Of a stretch of 64,000 nucleotides of DNA, positions 16,519 to 27,800 are shown piece by piece. A program made the position numbers and the translations under genes. Source of the stretch: Leekyejoonella antrihumi (lineage in GTDB: Bacteria; Actinomycetota; Actinomycetes; Actinomycetales; Dermatophilaceae); the NCBI RefSeq assembly GCF_007845645.1, contig NZ_VCQV01000001.1, forward strand, positions 62,001 through 126,000, written 5' to 3'. Each line of letters starts with the position of its first letter. Positions within the stretch are counted from its first letter, which is position 1. Under the pieces are notes generated by a model. The model searched no databases, was not told the origin of the DNA, and saw nothing but the letters and a program-made list of their open reading frames with translations.

Positions 16519-18816
16519 ATGCAGACGCATGCTGAGCAGGCCGACGACGAGGCTCCATTCGAGGAGCCGCTGCCTGACGAGACCCGTTCGAACGCGGAGA
16601 CGGTGGCCAGCGACGCATCCCTGGTCCGCCTGAACCGGCGAGTGGCCGGTCGTATTCGGGGCGCGAACGGCCGGTTCGTCCGGGTGGCCCAGCCGGCGGC
16701 AACGATTTCGAACAGCCTGCCCGAGGACCGCTTCCTGGATCGGGAGATCTCGTGGCTGCAGTTCAACGAGCGGGTCCTGCAGCTGGCGATCGACCCGGCG
16801 GTGCCGTTGCTGGAGCGGGCGCGATACCTCTCCATCTTTGCCAGCAACCTCGACGAGTTCTTCATGGTGCGCGTCGCCGGCCTCAAACGTCGGATTGCCA
16901 CGGGTCTGGCCGTGCGCTCCGCCTCCGGGCTCGAACCACGCGAGGCCCTGGACGAGATCTCCCGCACCGCGCACAAGCTCATGGAGCTGCATGCGCAGGT
17001 CTTCCAGGTCCACATCCGGCCGGCGCTGGAGGACGAGGGAATCCGCATCCTGCCCCCCGAGGAGTGGACGGAGGCGGATCGCGAGCACCTCAACACGGCG
17101 TTCCGTTCCCGGATCTACCCCGTCCTGACACCCCTGGCGGTCGACCCGGCTCACCCGTTCCCCTACATCTCCGGGCTCTCACTCAACCTCGCGGTCATCC
17201 TCATCAACCCCAAGACAGACCGAGAGCACTTCGCTCGCATCAAGGTCCCGCCGCTGCTTCCACGACTCATGCGGCTGCCTGCAGATCCGGCCGAGGAACC
17301 CCTTTACACAGCGCGATTCGTCACACTCGAGGACGTCATCGCCCAGCACCTGCAGTATCTCTTCCCTGGTATGCAGGTCCGCGAGCAGTTCATGTTCCGG
17401 GTCACGCGGAATGAAGACGTCGAGGTCGAAGAAGACGACGCGGAAAACCTGCTCACAGCCCTGGAGAAGGAGCTCACGCGGCGCCGCTTCGGCCCGCCGG
17501 TCCGGCTCGAAGTGGCCGACAACATGGACGATCACGTGCTCGACCTACTTGTGCGAGAGCTTGGGGTCGGCGCGGATGAGGTCTACCGGCTGCCCGAGCC
17601 GATCGACCTACGTGGCCTGGACATCATCGCCGACCTCGACCGGACCGAGCTGCGGTGGCCACCGTTCGTCGCCATGACCCACCCGGACCTGGCGCCGGTC
17701 GAGCGAGCGGCAGCTCCAGATGTCTTCTCCGCCATGCGATCTGGCGATATTCTGCTGCACCACCCGTATGATGCGTTCTCCACCTCGGTCCAGTCGTTCA
17801 TCGAGCAGGCCGCGAACGACCCGCAGGTCGTGGCGATCAAGCAGACGCTCTACCGGACGAGCGGAGACTCCCCCATCATCGATGCCCTCATCGATGCCGC
17901 CGAGGCCGGCAAACAGGTGCTGGCCGTCGTCGAGATCAAGGCCCGTTTCGATGAGCAGGCCAACATCACCTGGGCTCGCCAGCTCGAGCGTGCGGGAGTG
18001 CACGTCGTCTATGGCATGGTGGGCCTGAAGACGCACGCCAAGCTCTGCCTTGCTGTCCGCCTCGAGGGCGACACGATGGTGCGGTACAGCCACGTGGGCA
18101 CCGGCAACTACAACCCCAAAACTGCTCGACTGTATGAGGATCTGGGACTGCTGACCTGTGATCGGGACGTCGGCGAGGACCTGTCTCGGTTGTTCAACCA
18201 GCTGTCCGGCCTCGCTCCGCGGTCGAAGTTCAAGCGCCTGCTGGTGGCGCCACGCTCGGTGCGTTCCGGCCTGGTCAGCCACATCGACGGGGTCGTCAAG
18301 GCCGCATCGGACGGCCGCGCTGCACGCATCCAGATGAAGGTCAACTCGCTCGTCGATGAGAAGATCATCGATGCGTGCTACCTCGCCTCGCAGGCCGGCG
18401 TCGACATCGACATCTGGGTCCGTGGGACCTGTGCCCTGCGCCCTGGGGTGCCCGGCCTGTCCGACCGCATCCGGGTGCACTCCGTGCTCGGCCGTTTCCT
18501 GGAGCATTCCCGGATCTTCCGTTTCGTCATCGAGGACGAGGAAGACACCGTCTACATCGGCAGCGCGGACATGATGCACCGCAATCTGGATCGCCGGGTC
18601 GAGGCGCTCGTGCGGGTCACCACACCGCGACACGTCCAGAGTCTGGCCCACCTCATGGACACGGCCATGGCCGACAAGACCGCCACCTGGCACCTGCACG
18701 GCGACGGTCGCTGGGAGCGCCACCACCTCGACGAAGAGGGAATCCCGTTGCACGACCTACAGAGCGACCTTATCTCCGCCTACTCGAAGCGGCGGCGTAA
18801 GGCACGACGTCGATGA
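16519..18816 (+). CDS. ppk: Polyphosphate kinase 1
   Basis: 765 residues with the four-domain PPK1 plan: an N-domain ([17 protein letters not shown]), a head domain, and two phospholipase D-like C-domains. The autophosphorylated His lies in [20 protein letters not shown]. Other conserved blocks are [25 protein letters not shown] and [16 protein letters not shown]-like sequence. It makes polyphosphate from ATP reversibly. The ATG at 16519 follows mshD by 5 bp and gives a ~60-residue polar N-terminal extension before the core. Its stop overlaps the mutT1 start (ATGA). Placement beside phoU-pst fits a phosphate-storage role. Confidence 0.95.
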   Translation: MQTHAEQADDEAPFEEPLPDETRSNAETVASDASLVRLNRRVAGRIRGANGRFVRVAQPAATISNSLPEDRFLDREISWLQFNERVLQLAIDPAVPLLERARYLSIFASNLDEFFMVRVAGLKRRIATGLAVRSASGLEPREALDEISRTAHKLMELHAQVFQVHIRPALEDEGIRILPPEEWTEADREHLNTAFRSRIYPVLTPLAVDPAHPFPYISGLSLNLAVILINPKTDREHFARIKVPPLLPRLMRLPADPAEEPLYTARFVTLEDVIAQHLQYLFPGMQVREQFMFRVTRNEDVEVEEDDAENLLTALEKELTRRRFGPPVRLEVADNMDDHVLDLLVRELGVGADEVYRLPEPIDLRGLDIIADLDRTELRWPPFVAMTHPDLAPVERAAAPDVFSAMRSGDILLHHPYDAFSTSVQSFIEQAANDPQVVAIKQTLYRTSGDSPIIDALIDAAEAGKQVLAVVEIKARFDEQANITWARQLERAGVHVVYGMVGLKTHAKLCLAVRLEGDTMVRYSHVGTGNYNPKTARLYEDLGLLTCDRDVGEDLSRLFNQLSGLAPRSKFKRLLVAPRSVRSGLVSHIDGVVKAASDGRAARIQMKVNSLVDEKIIDACYLASQAGVDIDIWVRGTCALRPGVPGLSDRIRVHSVLGRFLEHSRIFRFVIEDEEDTVYIGSADMMHRNLDRRVEALVRVTTPRHVQSLAHLMDTAMADKTATWHLHGDGRWERHHLDEEGIPLHDLQSDLISAYSKRRRKARRR

Positions 18817-19766
18817 CCACGCAGACGCAGACCCAGTCGGGCACCATCCCTGCGGCCGGTGCCGTCCTGTGGCGCCGGAAGGGCATGGAGCTGCAGGTCG
18901 CACTGGTCCACCGGCCGAAATATGACGACTGGTCCTGGCCCAAGGGCAAGTTGGAGGAGGATGAGGCCTGGACGACGGCGGCGGCCCGCGAGGTCGCCGA
19001 AGAGACAGGCCTGGTACCGCGGCTCGGCATGCCGCTACCAACCTCTGTCTATGTCGTGCCGCGGGACAGGATGAAAGAGGTCCGATATTGGGCGGCTGAG
19101 GTCGCAGGCGGCAGCGGTGCGCTCGAGCACGAGATCGACGAGGTTCTTTGGCTCACGGTGCCAGACGCGCATGCCAAGCTGACCTACGAGCGCGACGCGC
19201 TGCAGCTGCAGGCCGTCGCGAAGGCGGACCGGCAGGACGTCCTGGAGACGTGGCCGCTCATCGTGGTTCGGCATGCCGAGGCCGTCGGCCGCAGCCACTG
19301 GAGCGAGGACGACCTCGTGCGACCGCTCAACCACACCGGCAGCAGGCGTTCGACCGATCTGGTGCCACTGCTGTCGGCATACGGCGTCTCCCGCGTGGTG
19401 ACCTCCGATGCCGTGCGCTGCGTCGACACTGTCGCGCCCTATGCGAAGTTCGCTCACGTTGACCTACGCCGCAAGGGAGGGCTCTCCGAGGACGGCTTCG
19501 AGAGCAACCCCAAGAAGGTGCTGCAACATGTGGATCGTGCGCTGGATCGTGCGAATCCCGTTGCACTGTGTACACATCGGCCCCTTCTGCCATCGATGCT
19601 CGCCCGCCTCTACGATCAGGCGATACCTGGCTCACTGGCCGAGGAGCTGCTGGTCGAGTTGGCCAGGACCGGACTCGAGAAGGGCGAGGCGATCGTGTGC
19701 CAGGTCGTCGGATCTGGCCCTGGCGCCAAGGTGGTCACGGTCGAGCGGCACCTCCCGAACAGCTGA
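18813..19766 (+). CDS. mutT1: MutT1-type Nudix hydrolase / histidine phosphatase fusion
   Basis: 317 residues, the length of mycobacterial MutT1 (recalled). The N-terminal Nudix box [20 protein letters not shown] plus TG (45-66) fits GX5EX7REUXEEXGU. The C-terminal histidine-phosphatase domain starts at [12 protein letters not shown], with R153-H154 as the phospho-acceptor motif. MutT1 hydrolyses 8-oxo-dGTP and diadenosine polyphosphates, cleaning the nucleotide pool. The start overlaps ppk by 4 nt, and ppk-mutT1 pairing is conserved in mycobacteria. The second catalytic His (LCTHRP) is visible near residue 250. Confidence 0.92.
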   Translation: MTTQTQTQSGTIPAAGAVLWRRKGMELQVALVHRPKYDDWSWPKGKLEEDEAWTTAAAREVAEETGLVPRLGMPLPTSVYVVPRDRMKEVRYWAAEVAGGSGALEHEIDEVLWLTVPDAHAKLTYERDALQLQAVAKADRQDVLETWPLIVVRHAEAVGRSHWSEDDLVRPLNHTGSRRSTDLVPLLSAYGVSRVVTSDAVRCVDTVAPYAKFAHVDLRRKGGLSEDGFESNPKKVLQHVDRALDRANPVALCTHRPLLPSMLARLYDQAIPGSLAEELLVELARTGLEKGEAIVCQVVGSGPGAKVVTVERHLPNS

Positions 19767-19886
19767 ACCGCACTCGCGGTGGCACGCGTTGTTCACTCCA
19801 CGGCGGGCCGGCATTCATCTGACGGTGTCATCGTCGGGTCCGCCGAGCATCTGCCGGCGGACTCTTCGACCAAGGACGAGACCTTC

Positions 19887-20525
19887 ATGCGCGATGCATT
19901 CCACGATGACCTCAGCAGCATCACCGACGATCTTGTCGAGATGACCCGCATGACCGGGGCGGCCATCGAACGCGCCACCCGTGCGCTCCTCGATGCCGAC
20001 CAGCACCTCGCCGAGAGCGTGATCGCGGCCGACGACGACCTCGACGAAATGCGTCGAGCGGTTGACAACCTCGTGGTGGATCTGCTGGCCCGCCAGCAAC
20101 CGGTGGCGACCGATTTGCGCAGCGTCATCACCGCCATGCAGATGGCTTCCGACATCGAGCGGATGGGCGACCTCGCCCGCCACATCGCGAAGGTCGCTCG
20201 CCGAAGGCATCCGGAGCACGCCATACCCGACGAGCTGCGAGAGGTCATCACGTCGATGATGGAAGCCGCTGTGCACCTGGCGAAGTCGACGGGAACCGCC
20301 ATATCGACGCGTGACGTCAACGCCGCCATGACCATCGAAGGCGCCGACGACGCAATGGATGCGTTGCACCGTCGCATTTTCGGCCACCTGCTCGACGACA
20401 CCTGGAAGCACGGCACCGAGGCGGCAGTCGACATCACCTTGGTGAGTCGCTACTACGAGCGTTTCGGCGACCATGCCGTATCGGTCGCGAACCGCATCAT
20501 CTACCTTGTGACCGGACGCTACTGA
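19887..20525 (+). CDS. phoU: Phosphate signalling protein PhoU
   Basis: 212 residues with two PhoU three-helix repeats, each with an E/DxxxD metal-binding pattern (MASDIERMGDLARHIAK and YYERFGDHAVSVANRI). PhoU links the PstSCAB transporter to the sensor kinase and represses the Pho regulon when phosphate is plentiful. The ATG at 19887 gives MRDAFHDDLSSITDDLVEM, the usual N-terminus. The 120-bp gap after mutT1 contains a GTTCACT (19791) with a weak partner 22 nt on (19813), possibly a degenerate PHO box. pstS follows in the same direction. Confidence 0.93.
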   Translation: MRDAFHDDLSSITDDLVEMTRMTGAAIERATRALLDADQHLAESVIAADDDLDEMRRAVDNLVVDLLARQQPVATDLRSVITAMQMASDIERMGDLARHIAKVARRRHPEHAIPDELREVITSMMEAAVHLAKSTGTAISTRDVNAAMTIEGADDAMDALHRRIFGHLLDDTWKHGTEAAVDITLVSRYYERFGDHAVSVANRIIYLVTGRY

Positions 20526-20554
20526 GCGTGCCCGGACCGGATGACGCACCTGCC

Positions 20555-20582
20555 GTTCACCTGTTGCTCACCGACGTTCACC
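20555..20582 (+). promoter_or_regulatory. PHO box upstream of pstS
   Basis: Three direct repeats GTTCACC (20555-20561), GCTCACC (20566-20572) and GTTCACC (20576-20582) are spaced 11 and 10 nt apart. This matches the direct-repeat unit bound by actinobacterial PhoP. It lies 158 bp before the pstS start, between phoU and pstS, and predicts strong induction under phosphate starvation. Confidence 0.85.
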
Positions 20583-20739
20583 GCGCCATTCCTTGTTTGA
20601 CACAGGGCGTACTCGAACCCGCCCCAGTCCGTTCGCTGCGGATTCACGGCGTCACACCCAGCCAGCCATCACCGGTCTCTAGCGTCCATCTCGACGGGCG
20701 AATCTCCCGTCCACGGAACGCAATTGAGAGGCAGCACTT

Positions 20740-21888
20740 GTGATTATCAACAAGCCCGCCCGCATCGCAGGCGTCGCAGTCATCGCGGCCACCGCACTCG
20801 CGGGCTGCGGGTCTGCCAGCAACACCGGCAGCGGCTCGTCATCGGGCGCCATAGCCGGATCCGGATCAAGCCAGGCGAGCAATGCAACGGCCCAGGCAAG
20901 CGGGTCGGCCGACTGCTTCACCGGCAGTCTGCGCGCCGCCGGTTCGACGGCCCAGCAGAACGCGATCACCCAGGCCATCTCCGCCTACCAGGCCAAGTGC
21001 CCCGGTGCGAAGATCTCCTACAACGGCACGGGATCCGGCGCAGGAATCACCTCCTTCACGTCCAAGCAGATCGACTTCGCCGGCTCGGACTCTGCACTGA
21101 GCCCGGACAAGGGCGAGCCGGCCAAGGCCAAGCAGGCCTGCACGTCGGACGCCTGGGACCTACCGATGGTCACCGGACCCATCGCCGTGGTCTACAACCT
21201 CAAGGGCGTGGGCAAGCTGACTCTGACTCCGAAGCTGATCGCCAAAATCTTCAGCGGCAAGATCACTGCCTGGAACGATCCGGCGATTGCTGCGGCCAAC
21301 AAGGGCGCGAAACTTCCCAGCACGAAGATCTCGGTCTTCTTCCGGTCCGACTCCTCAGGCACCACGGACAACTTCACCAACTACATGCACACGACGGACG
21401 GCGCCGACTGGCCGGCCGCCCACGGCAAGTCATGGACCGGCAAGGTCGGACAGGGCAAGGCAAAAAGCGCCGGCGTATCCGCCGCGGTGAAGTCCACGGA
21501 CGGCGCGATCGGCTACGACGAGTGGTCCTACGCGGTCCAGAACACCCTGCAGATGGCCCAGATCGACAGCGGCAGCGGACCGGTCGCGCTCAGCGCCGAG
21601 TCAGCCGCCGAGGGTGTGTCATCGGCAAAGGTGGTCGGCACTGGCAAGGATCTCTCGCTCAAGATCGACTACGCCACCAAGTCTCCGGGGGCGTATCCGT
21701 TGATCCTGGTGACCTACGAGATCGTCTGCTCCAAGTACGCCCAGCCGAAGACCGGACAGGATGTGCGGTCTTTCCTGTCCTACATGGCGTCACCTGAGTT
21801 CCAGGCGACGCTGCCCAAGATCGGTTCAGCTCCGCTCCCGGCCGGGATCCAGTCCAAGGTCGCGACGACGATCAAGGCAGTCTCCTGA
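20740..21888 (+). CDS. pstS: Phosphate ABC transporter substrate-binding lipoprotein
   Basis: 382 residues. A signal peptide ends in lipobox LAGC with lipidated Cys23, followed by a Gly/Ser linker (24-50), so the mature protein is tethered outside the membrane. Phosphate-binding motifs are RAAGSTAQ, GTGSGAGITSF, FAGSDSAL and FFRSDSSGTTDNF. The GTG at 20740 has GAGAGG about 10 nt upstream and a proper signal sequence. It is controlled by the PHO box upstream and is first of pstSCAB. Confidence 0.95.
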   Translation: MIINKPARIAGVAVIAATALAGCGSASNTGSGSSSGAIAGSGSSQASNATAQASGSADCFTGSLRAAGSTAQQNAITQAISAYQAKCPGAKISYNGTGSGAGITSFTSKQIDFAGSDSALSPDKGEPAKAKQACTSDAWDLPMVTGPIAVVYNLKGVGKLTLTPKLIAKIFSGKITAWNDPAIAAANKGAKLPSTKISVFFRSDSSGTTDNFTNYMHTTDGADWPAAHGKSWTGKVGQGKAKSAGVSAAVKSTDGAIGYDEWSYAVQNTLQMAQIDSGSGPVALSAESAAEGVSSAKVVGTGKDLSLKIDYATKSPGAYPLILVTYEIVCSKYAQPKTGQDVRSFLSYMASPEFQATLPKIGSAPLPAGIQSKVATTIKAVS

Positions 21889-21908
21889 GCAACGGCACCG
21901 ACCTGCGG

Positions 21909-22892
21909 GTGGTGGGGCGAGCGGGTGAGCCCGTAGGCCTCGGCCCCGACCGCCGTGCCGCCGCGCGGGGCCGACGAGGCGATCGCCTCTTCCACGGGGC
22001 CGCGGCCACGGCGGGAGTGCTCGTCGTCCTCATCGTGGTGCTGATCACGGTGTTCCTGGTCGTGCACGCGGTCCCCGCCCTCCTGCACGACCAGGCGAAC
22101 TTCCTCACCTCTCGCTCGTGGGACGTCTCCGTGCCAATGAGCTTCGGCATCCTGCAGCTGTTGTGGACAACCGTGGCGACCTCAGTGCTCGCCCTCGCGA
22201 TTGCTCTGCCCTTCTCGGTTGGGATCGCGCTGTTCCTGACTCACTATGCGCCACCGTGGCTGTCGCGCCCGGCCGCTGTGTTGATAGATCTGCTCGCTGC
22301 AGTCCCCTCGATCGTCTACGGCCTCTGGGGTGCCTACATAGTGGCGCCGAAGTTTGCCCCGATCCAGGACGGCATACAGCACCTGCTCGGCTGGATCCCG
22401 TTGTTCGGCGGCGTATCGGCGATCAGTGGCGGCACGACGATGCTGCTCGTCGGCATCGTGCTCGCGATCATGGTGCTGCCGATCATGACCGCGATCAACC
22501 GCGAGGTGTTGGCCAAGGCACCCGCAGCCCAGCAGGAGGCGGCCCTCGCAATCGGCGCGACGAAGTGGGAGATGGTGCGCACGGCTGTGCTGCCCTACGG
22601 ACGCGCCGGCATCATCAGCGGCGCCATGCTCGGGCTCGGGCGAGCGCTCGGCGAGACCATCGCCGTCATGTTCATCCTGTCCGCGCTCCCCCAGGGGTCG
22701 GCGTGGACGTGGTCGCTCTTCAACGGCGGCGAAACCTTCGCCTCCAAGATCGCCAGTGATGCGGCCGAGCTGACACCGGGTCTTGGCACCGGCGCCTACA
22801 TCGCGGCCGGCCTGGTGCTCTTCTTGCTGACCTTCGTCGTGAACGCCGTCGCTCGGCTGATCATCGATGGCAAGAAAGACTTCTCCGAATGA
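21909..22892 (+). CDS. pstC: Phosphate ABC transporter permease PstC
   Basis: 327 residues with six TM helices and the BPD_transp_1 EAA loop (QQEAALAIGATKWEMVRTAVLP) that contacts PstB. GRALGETIAVMFI is typical of PstC. The start is uncertain: tandem GTG codons occur at 21909 and 21912 with no clear SD, and no better in-frame ATG exists in the 20-bp gap after pstS. Its stop overlaps pstA by 4 nt. Confidence 0.92.
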   Translation: MVGRAGEPVGLGPDRRAAARGRRGDRLFHGAAATAGVLVVLIVVLITVFLVVHAVPALLHDQANFLTSRSWDVSVPMSFGILQLLWTTVATSVLALAIALPFSVGIALFLTHYAPPWLSRPAAVLIDLLAAVPSIVYGLWGAYIVAPKFAPIQDGIQHLLGWIPLFGGVSAISGGTTMLLVGIVLAIMVLPIMTAINREVLAKAPAAQQEAALAIGATKWEMVRTAVLPYGRAGIISGAMLGLGRALGETIAVMFILSALPQGSAWTWSLFNGGETFASKIASDAAELTPGLGTGAYIAAGLVLFLLTFVVNAVARLIIDGKKDFSE

Positions 22893-23812
22893 GCACGCTC
22901 TTGCGCGCTGCGCCCGCCCCGCGCACGACTGCGCTGGCACCCGGCCGCTCACGTGGGCGGACCCTTCGCAGCAGCGCGGCCACCGCACTGATCTGGCTGG
23001 CCTTCGCCATAGCCCTGGTTCCGCTGGTCTGGATCATGTGGACCGTCCTGTCCCGCGGCCTGCCCTCCATGCTGCACCTCACCTGGTGGAACAAGGACCA
23101 GTCCGGAGTCGGCCCCGCCGGGTTCGACCACCAGGTCCGCGGCGCGAGGCACGCAATCGTGGGCACACTGCTGATGGCCGCGCTGACCTCGCTCATCGCG
23201 GTGCCCATCGCGATCCTGACCGCGATCTACCTGGTCGAGTATGGGCGCGGGCGCATTGCACGCATCGTGAGCTTCATGGTCGACATCCTCAGCGGCGTGC
23301 CATCGATTGTCGCCGCGCTGTTCATCTACGCGGTGTGGGTCACGACGTTCAAGCTCACGCTGGTCCCCGCATGTGCATCACTTGCCCTCGTGCTGCTGAT
23401 GATTCCGGTGGTCACGCGGTCTGCTGAGGAGATGCTGCGACTGGTTCCCAATGAGCTGCGTGAGGCGGCCTACGCGTTGGGTGTGCCCAAGTGGAAGACC
23501 ATCCTGCGCGTCGTGCTGCCCAGCTGTATGTCGGGCATTGTCACCGGAGGTCTGCTCGGCTTCGCGCGAGTCGCCGGTGAGACCGCGCCGCTGCTGCTGG
23601 TGGCCTCCTACACCCAGTTTCTCAACCAGAACATGTTCTCCGGCAGCATGGCCGCGTTGCCCACCCTCATCAACACCAACGTGCAGTTCATGAGCAGCGA
23701 TCCGATCAGCGCGGACCGGGTCTGGGGCGCGGCCTGCACGCTCATCGTGCTGGTCCTGGCAATCAACCTGGCCGGGCGACTGCTCGGGCACCTGACTCGA
23801 GTCAAGAGCTGA
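22889..23812 (+). CDS. pstA: Phosphate ABC transporter permease PstA
   Basis: 307 residues with six TM helices. The EAA loop is LREAAYALGVPKWKTILRVVLP and the conserved GFARVAGETAPLLLVA block identifies PstA. It pairs with PstC to form the membrane channel. The ATGA overlap with pstC fixes the start at 22889. pstB follows after 30 bp. Confidence 0.94.
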   Translation: MSTLLRAAPAPRTTALAPGRSRGRTLRSSAATALIWLAFAIALVPLVWIMWTVLSRGLPSMLHLTWWNKDQSGVGPAGFDHQVRGARHAIVGTLLMAALTSLIAVPIAILTAIYLVEYGRGRIARIVSFMVDILSGVPSIVAALFIYAVWVTTFKLTLVPACASLALVLLMIPVVTRSAEEMLRLVPNELREAAYALGVPKWKTILRVVLPSCMSGIVTGGLLGFARVAGETAPLLLVASYTQFLNQNMFSGSMAALPTLINTNVQFMSSDPISADRVWGAACTLIVLVLAINLAGRLLGHLTRVKS

Positions 23813-23842
23813 TTCCCTTGTCGTTACTGCGGAGAGAGATCC

Positions 23843-24619
23843 ATGAGCAAGCGCGTTGACGTGAGCGACCTACACGTCTACTACGGCGACTTCAAGGCCG
23901 TCGAGGATGTGACCATGACCATCGCGCCGCGTTCGGTCACGGCCTTCATCGGACCCTCCGGGTGCGGCAAGTCGACCTTCCTGCGGACCCTCAACCGGAT
24001 GCATGAGGTGACCCCCGGCGGCCGGGTGGAAGGCACCGTGACCCTCGACAGTGAGGATCTGTATGCGCCGGGCGTTGATCCGGTCGCCGTCCGCCGGACG
24101 ATCGGCATGGTCTTCCAGCGCCCCAACCCCTTTCCGACCATGTCGATCCGGAACAACGTCCTGGCCGGCCTTCGACTCAACGGGGTCAAGGAGAAAGCGA
24201 CCCTTGACGAGACCATGGAGCGGTCGCTGCGCGCCGCCAACCTCTGGGAGGAGGTGAAGGACCGACTGGGCAAGCCCGGGGTCAGTCTGTCCGGTGGTCA
24301 GCAGCAGCGGCTGTGCATCGCTCGCGCGATCGCCGTTGAGCCGCAGGTGCTGCTGATGGACGAGCCGTGCTCGGCGCTGGACCCCATCTCGACGCTCGCC
24401 ATCGAGGACCTGATCGGTCGGCTCAAAGCGGACTACACGGTCGTCGTGGTGACCCACAACATGCAGCAGGCCGCACGGGTGTCCGACTCCACCGCATTCT
24501 TCAACCTCGCCGCGACGGGAAAGCCCGGCCGACTGGTCGAGATGAACGACACTGCAACGATCTTCAGCACGCCCAGTCAGCGGGTGACCGAGGACTACAT
24601 CTCTGGTCGGTTCGGCTGA
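23843..24619 (+). CDS. pstB: Phosphate ABC transporter ATP-binding protein PstB
   Basis: 258 residues, the usual PstB length. Walker A is GPSGCGKST (37-45), then the PstB-typical [14 protein letters not shown]-loop, the signature [15 protein letters not shown], Walker [14 protein letters not shown] and the switch His in [15 protein letters not shown]. It powers phosphate import. The ATG at 23843 is preceded by GGAGAGAG. Two strong hairpins terminate the operon downstream, where it converges on rpoC. Confidence 0.96.
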   Translation: MSKRVDVSDLHVYYGDFKAVEDVTMTIAPRSVTAFIGPSGCGKSTFLRTLNRMHEVTPGGRVEGTVTLDSEDLYAPGVDPVAVRRTIGMVFQRPNPFPTMSIRNNVLAGLRLNGVKEKATLDETMERSLRAANLWEEVKDRLGKPGVSLSGGQQQRLCIARAIAVEPQVLLMDEPCSALDPISTLAIEDLIGRLKADYTVVVVTHNMQQAARVSDSTAFFNLAATGKPGRLVEMNDTATIFSTPSQRVTEDYISGRFG

Positions 24620-24662
24620 CCGGACCACCCGCAGCACTCACTCAGATGTGCACTTCCGCTCC

Positions 24663-24690
24663 AAAGGGCGCAGCTGTAGCTGCGCCCTTT
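24663..24690. terminator. Perfect hairpin between pstB and rpoC
   Basis: AAAGGGCGCAGCT (24663-24675) and its exact inverse (24678-24690) around a 2-nt centre. The A-run at one end and T-run at the other allow intrinsic termination in both directions, suiting the convergent pstB and rpoC. Confidence 0.8.
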
Positions 24691-24716
24691 GAAGCGAAAG
24701 GTGCACAGTCAGCAAA

Positions 24717-24750
24717 GAGCGCCCGGCCTCCTTTCGGAGGCCGGGCGCTC
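24717..24750. terminator. Second hairpin between pstB and rpoC
   Basis: GAGCGCCCGGCCTCC (24717-24731) and its exact inverse (24736-24750) form a 15-bp GC-rich stem with a TTTC loop. It lies 26 bp after the first hairpin and 70 bp from the rpoC stop, a probable tandem or bidirectional terminator. Confidence 0.8.
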
Positions 24751-24820
24751 TCCCGTTGCCTTACGTGGAGTCCCCGCGAAGTACTGAGCAAGGGACCAGC
24801 GAAGACTTCGTGGGGTTGAC

Positions 24821-27800
24821 CTAGGAGTCGAAGCCCAGTGACGCGTCGTCCAGTCGGACGGCCTCACCCGAACCCGGTCCGAAGACCGGGTAGTCGTAGG
24901 CCTGGTAGTCCGGCAGGGCGTACAGCGCCGCCTTGGCCTCCTCGGTCGGCTCAACCTTGACGTTGCGGTACCGGTGCAGACCGGTGCCGGCCGGGATGAG
25001 CTTACCGAGGATGACGTTCTCCTTGAGGCCGAGCAGCGGGTCGCTCTTGGCGTGCATGGCCGCCTCGGTGAGCACTCGCGTCGTCTCCTGGAACGATGCC
25101 GCCGACAGCCACGAGTCCGTGGCCAGCGACGCCTTCGTGATGCCCATCAGCTCGGGGCGACCCGATGCCGGGCGACCACCCTCGGCGACCGCCTTGCGGG
25201 AGGCGTCCTCGAACCGGGTGCGCTCGGCGAGCTCACCGGGCAGCAGGGTCGTGTCACCGGCCTCGATGATCGTCACCCGCTTCAGCATCTGCCGCACGAT
25301 GACCTCGATGTGCTTGTCGTGGATCGACACACCCTGCGGGCGGTAGACCGCCTGGACCTCATCGACCAGGTGCTTCTGCACGTCGCGGGCACCGAGGATT
25401 CGCAGCACCTGCTTCGGATCGATCGCACCCACGACGAGCAGCTGACCAACGGTCACATGCTCGCCGTCGGAGATCAGCAGTCGGGCGCGTTTGCTCACCG
25501 GGTAGGCGTGCTCGTCGCTCCCGTCGTCCGGCGTCAGCAGGATGCGACGAGCCTTGTCGGTCTCCTCGATCTGGACGCGGCCGGTGGCCTCGGCAATCGG
25601 GGCCATGCCCTTGGGGGTACGAGCCTCGAAGAGCTCGACCACACGCGGCAGACCCTGGGTGATGTCCTCACCCGCGGCGCCACCGGTGTGGAACGTGCGC
25701 ATCGTCAGCTGGGTGCCGGGCTCACCGATCGACTGGGCGGCGATGATGCCGACCGCCTCGCCGATGTCCACCGTCTTGCCGGTCGCCAGCGAACGGCCGT
25801 AGCACTTTGCGCAGGTGCCGACACGGGACTCACAGGTGAGCACCGAGCGAACCTTGACCTCTTCCACACCTGCGGCCAGCAACTTGTCCAGGCTCACGTC
25901 ACCCAGGTCGGAACCGCCCTTGGCGAGTACCGTCCCGTCCATCTCGACGTCGGTGGCCAGCGTGCGGGCATACACCGAGGTCTCGATCGCCTCGTGTGCC
26001 ACCAGCGTTCCGTCGGCCGCGCGCTGCCCGATCGGCAGCACCAGACCACGGTCGGTGCCACAGTCGTCCTCGCGGATGATGACGTCCTGCGACACGTCCA
26101 CCAGACGACGGGTCAGGTAACCCGAGTCGGCGGTACGCAGCGCGGTGTCGGCCAGACCCTTACGGGCTCCGTGCGTCGAGATGAAGAACTCGACCACGGT
26201 CAGGCCCTCACGGAAGTTCGACTTGATCGGACGCGGGATGATCTCGCCCTTCGGGTTGGCCATCAGGCCACGCGCCCCGGCGATCTGCCGGACCTGGAAC
26301 CAGTTACCACCGGCGCCCGAGGACACCATGCGGAAGATTGGGTTCTTCGCGTCGAAGTTCTCCTGCATCTGCGCCGCGATCTCGTTGCTCGCCTGCGTCC
26401 AGATCTCGATCAGTTCGGTACGACGTTCGTCATCGGTGATCAGACCGCGCTCGTACTGCTGCTGGACCTTGGCCGCACGCACCTCGTGCTTGGCGAGGAT
26501 CTCCCACTTGCCGGCCGACGTCTGCACATCGGAGATGGCCACGGTGCAACCCGATCGGGTCGCCCAGGAGAAGCCTGCCTCCTTGAGCGCGTCCAGGGAC
26601 GCCGCAACCTGAGCCTTCGGGTAGCGCTCCGCCAACGTGTTGATGATCGCGGACAGGCCCTTCTTGTCCACCACGTTGTTGATGTACGGGTAGTCCTCGG
26701 GCAGCGTCTCGTTGAACAGGAACCGGCCCAGGGTCGTGTCGAGCACGAACGTCTCGGCCAGGCCCTGCTCGTCGACCGCGGTGCCCTCGGGCAGCTCGTA
26801 GCCGGCCGGCGGGACATACCCGAAGATGCGCATCTTGATGCGCGACCCGAGCAGGATCTCGCCACGGTCGAACGCCATCCGTGCCTCTGCCGGGCCGCTG
26901 AAGGCTCGCAGCTGCTCGGGGTTGTCCTCACGGACCGCCTTGCCCTCCTCGTAGGTGAGGAAGTACAGACCGGTGATCATGTCCTGACCGGGCATGGTCA
27001 CAGGGCGACCATCGGCCGGCTTGAGCACGTTGTTGCTCGACAGCATGAGGATGCGGGCCTCGGCCTGCGCCTCGGTCGACAGCGGCACGTGGACTGCCAT
27101 CTGGTCACCATCGAAGTCGGCGTTGAACGCGGTGCAGACCAGCGGGTGGATCTGGATCGCCTTGCCCTCGACGAGCTGCGGCTCGAAGGCCTGGATGCCC
27201 AGGCGGTGCAGCGTGGGTGCACGGTTCAGCAGGACCGGGTGCTCGGTGATGACCTCTTCGAGGACATCCCAGACGACCGGACGGGCCCGCTCGACCATCC
27301 GCTTGGCCGACTTGATGTTCTGGGCGTGGTCCAGGTCGACCAGACGCTTCATCACGAACGGCTTGAAGAGCTCCAGGGCCATCTGCTTGGGCAGACCACA
27401 CTGGTGCAGCTTCAGCTGCGGACCGACGACGATGACGCTGCGGCCGGAGTAGTCGACGCGCTTGCCGAGCAGGTTCTGACGGAACCGGCCCTGCTTGCCC
27501 TTCAACATGTCGGACAGCGACTTCAGCGGACGGTTGCCCGGGCCCGTGACCGGGCGGCCACGACGGCCGTTGTCGAACAGCGCGTCCACAGCCTCCTGCA
27601 GCATGCGCTTCTCGTTGTTGACGATGATCTCGGGAGCGCCCAGGTCAAGCAGTCGCTTGAGCCGGTTGTTCCGGTTGATCACGCGGCGGTAGAGGTCGTT
27701 CAGGTCGGAGGTCGCGAAACGGCCACCGTCCAGCTGCACCATTGGGCGCAGGTCCGGCGGAATGACCGGGACGCAGTCCAAAACCATCCCGGTCGGGTTG

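Noticed and set aside
19791-19819. PHO box before phoU
   Set aside because: Only GTTCACT and a weak ATTCATC 22 nt apart match, with no middle repeat; too weak to call as a feature.
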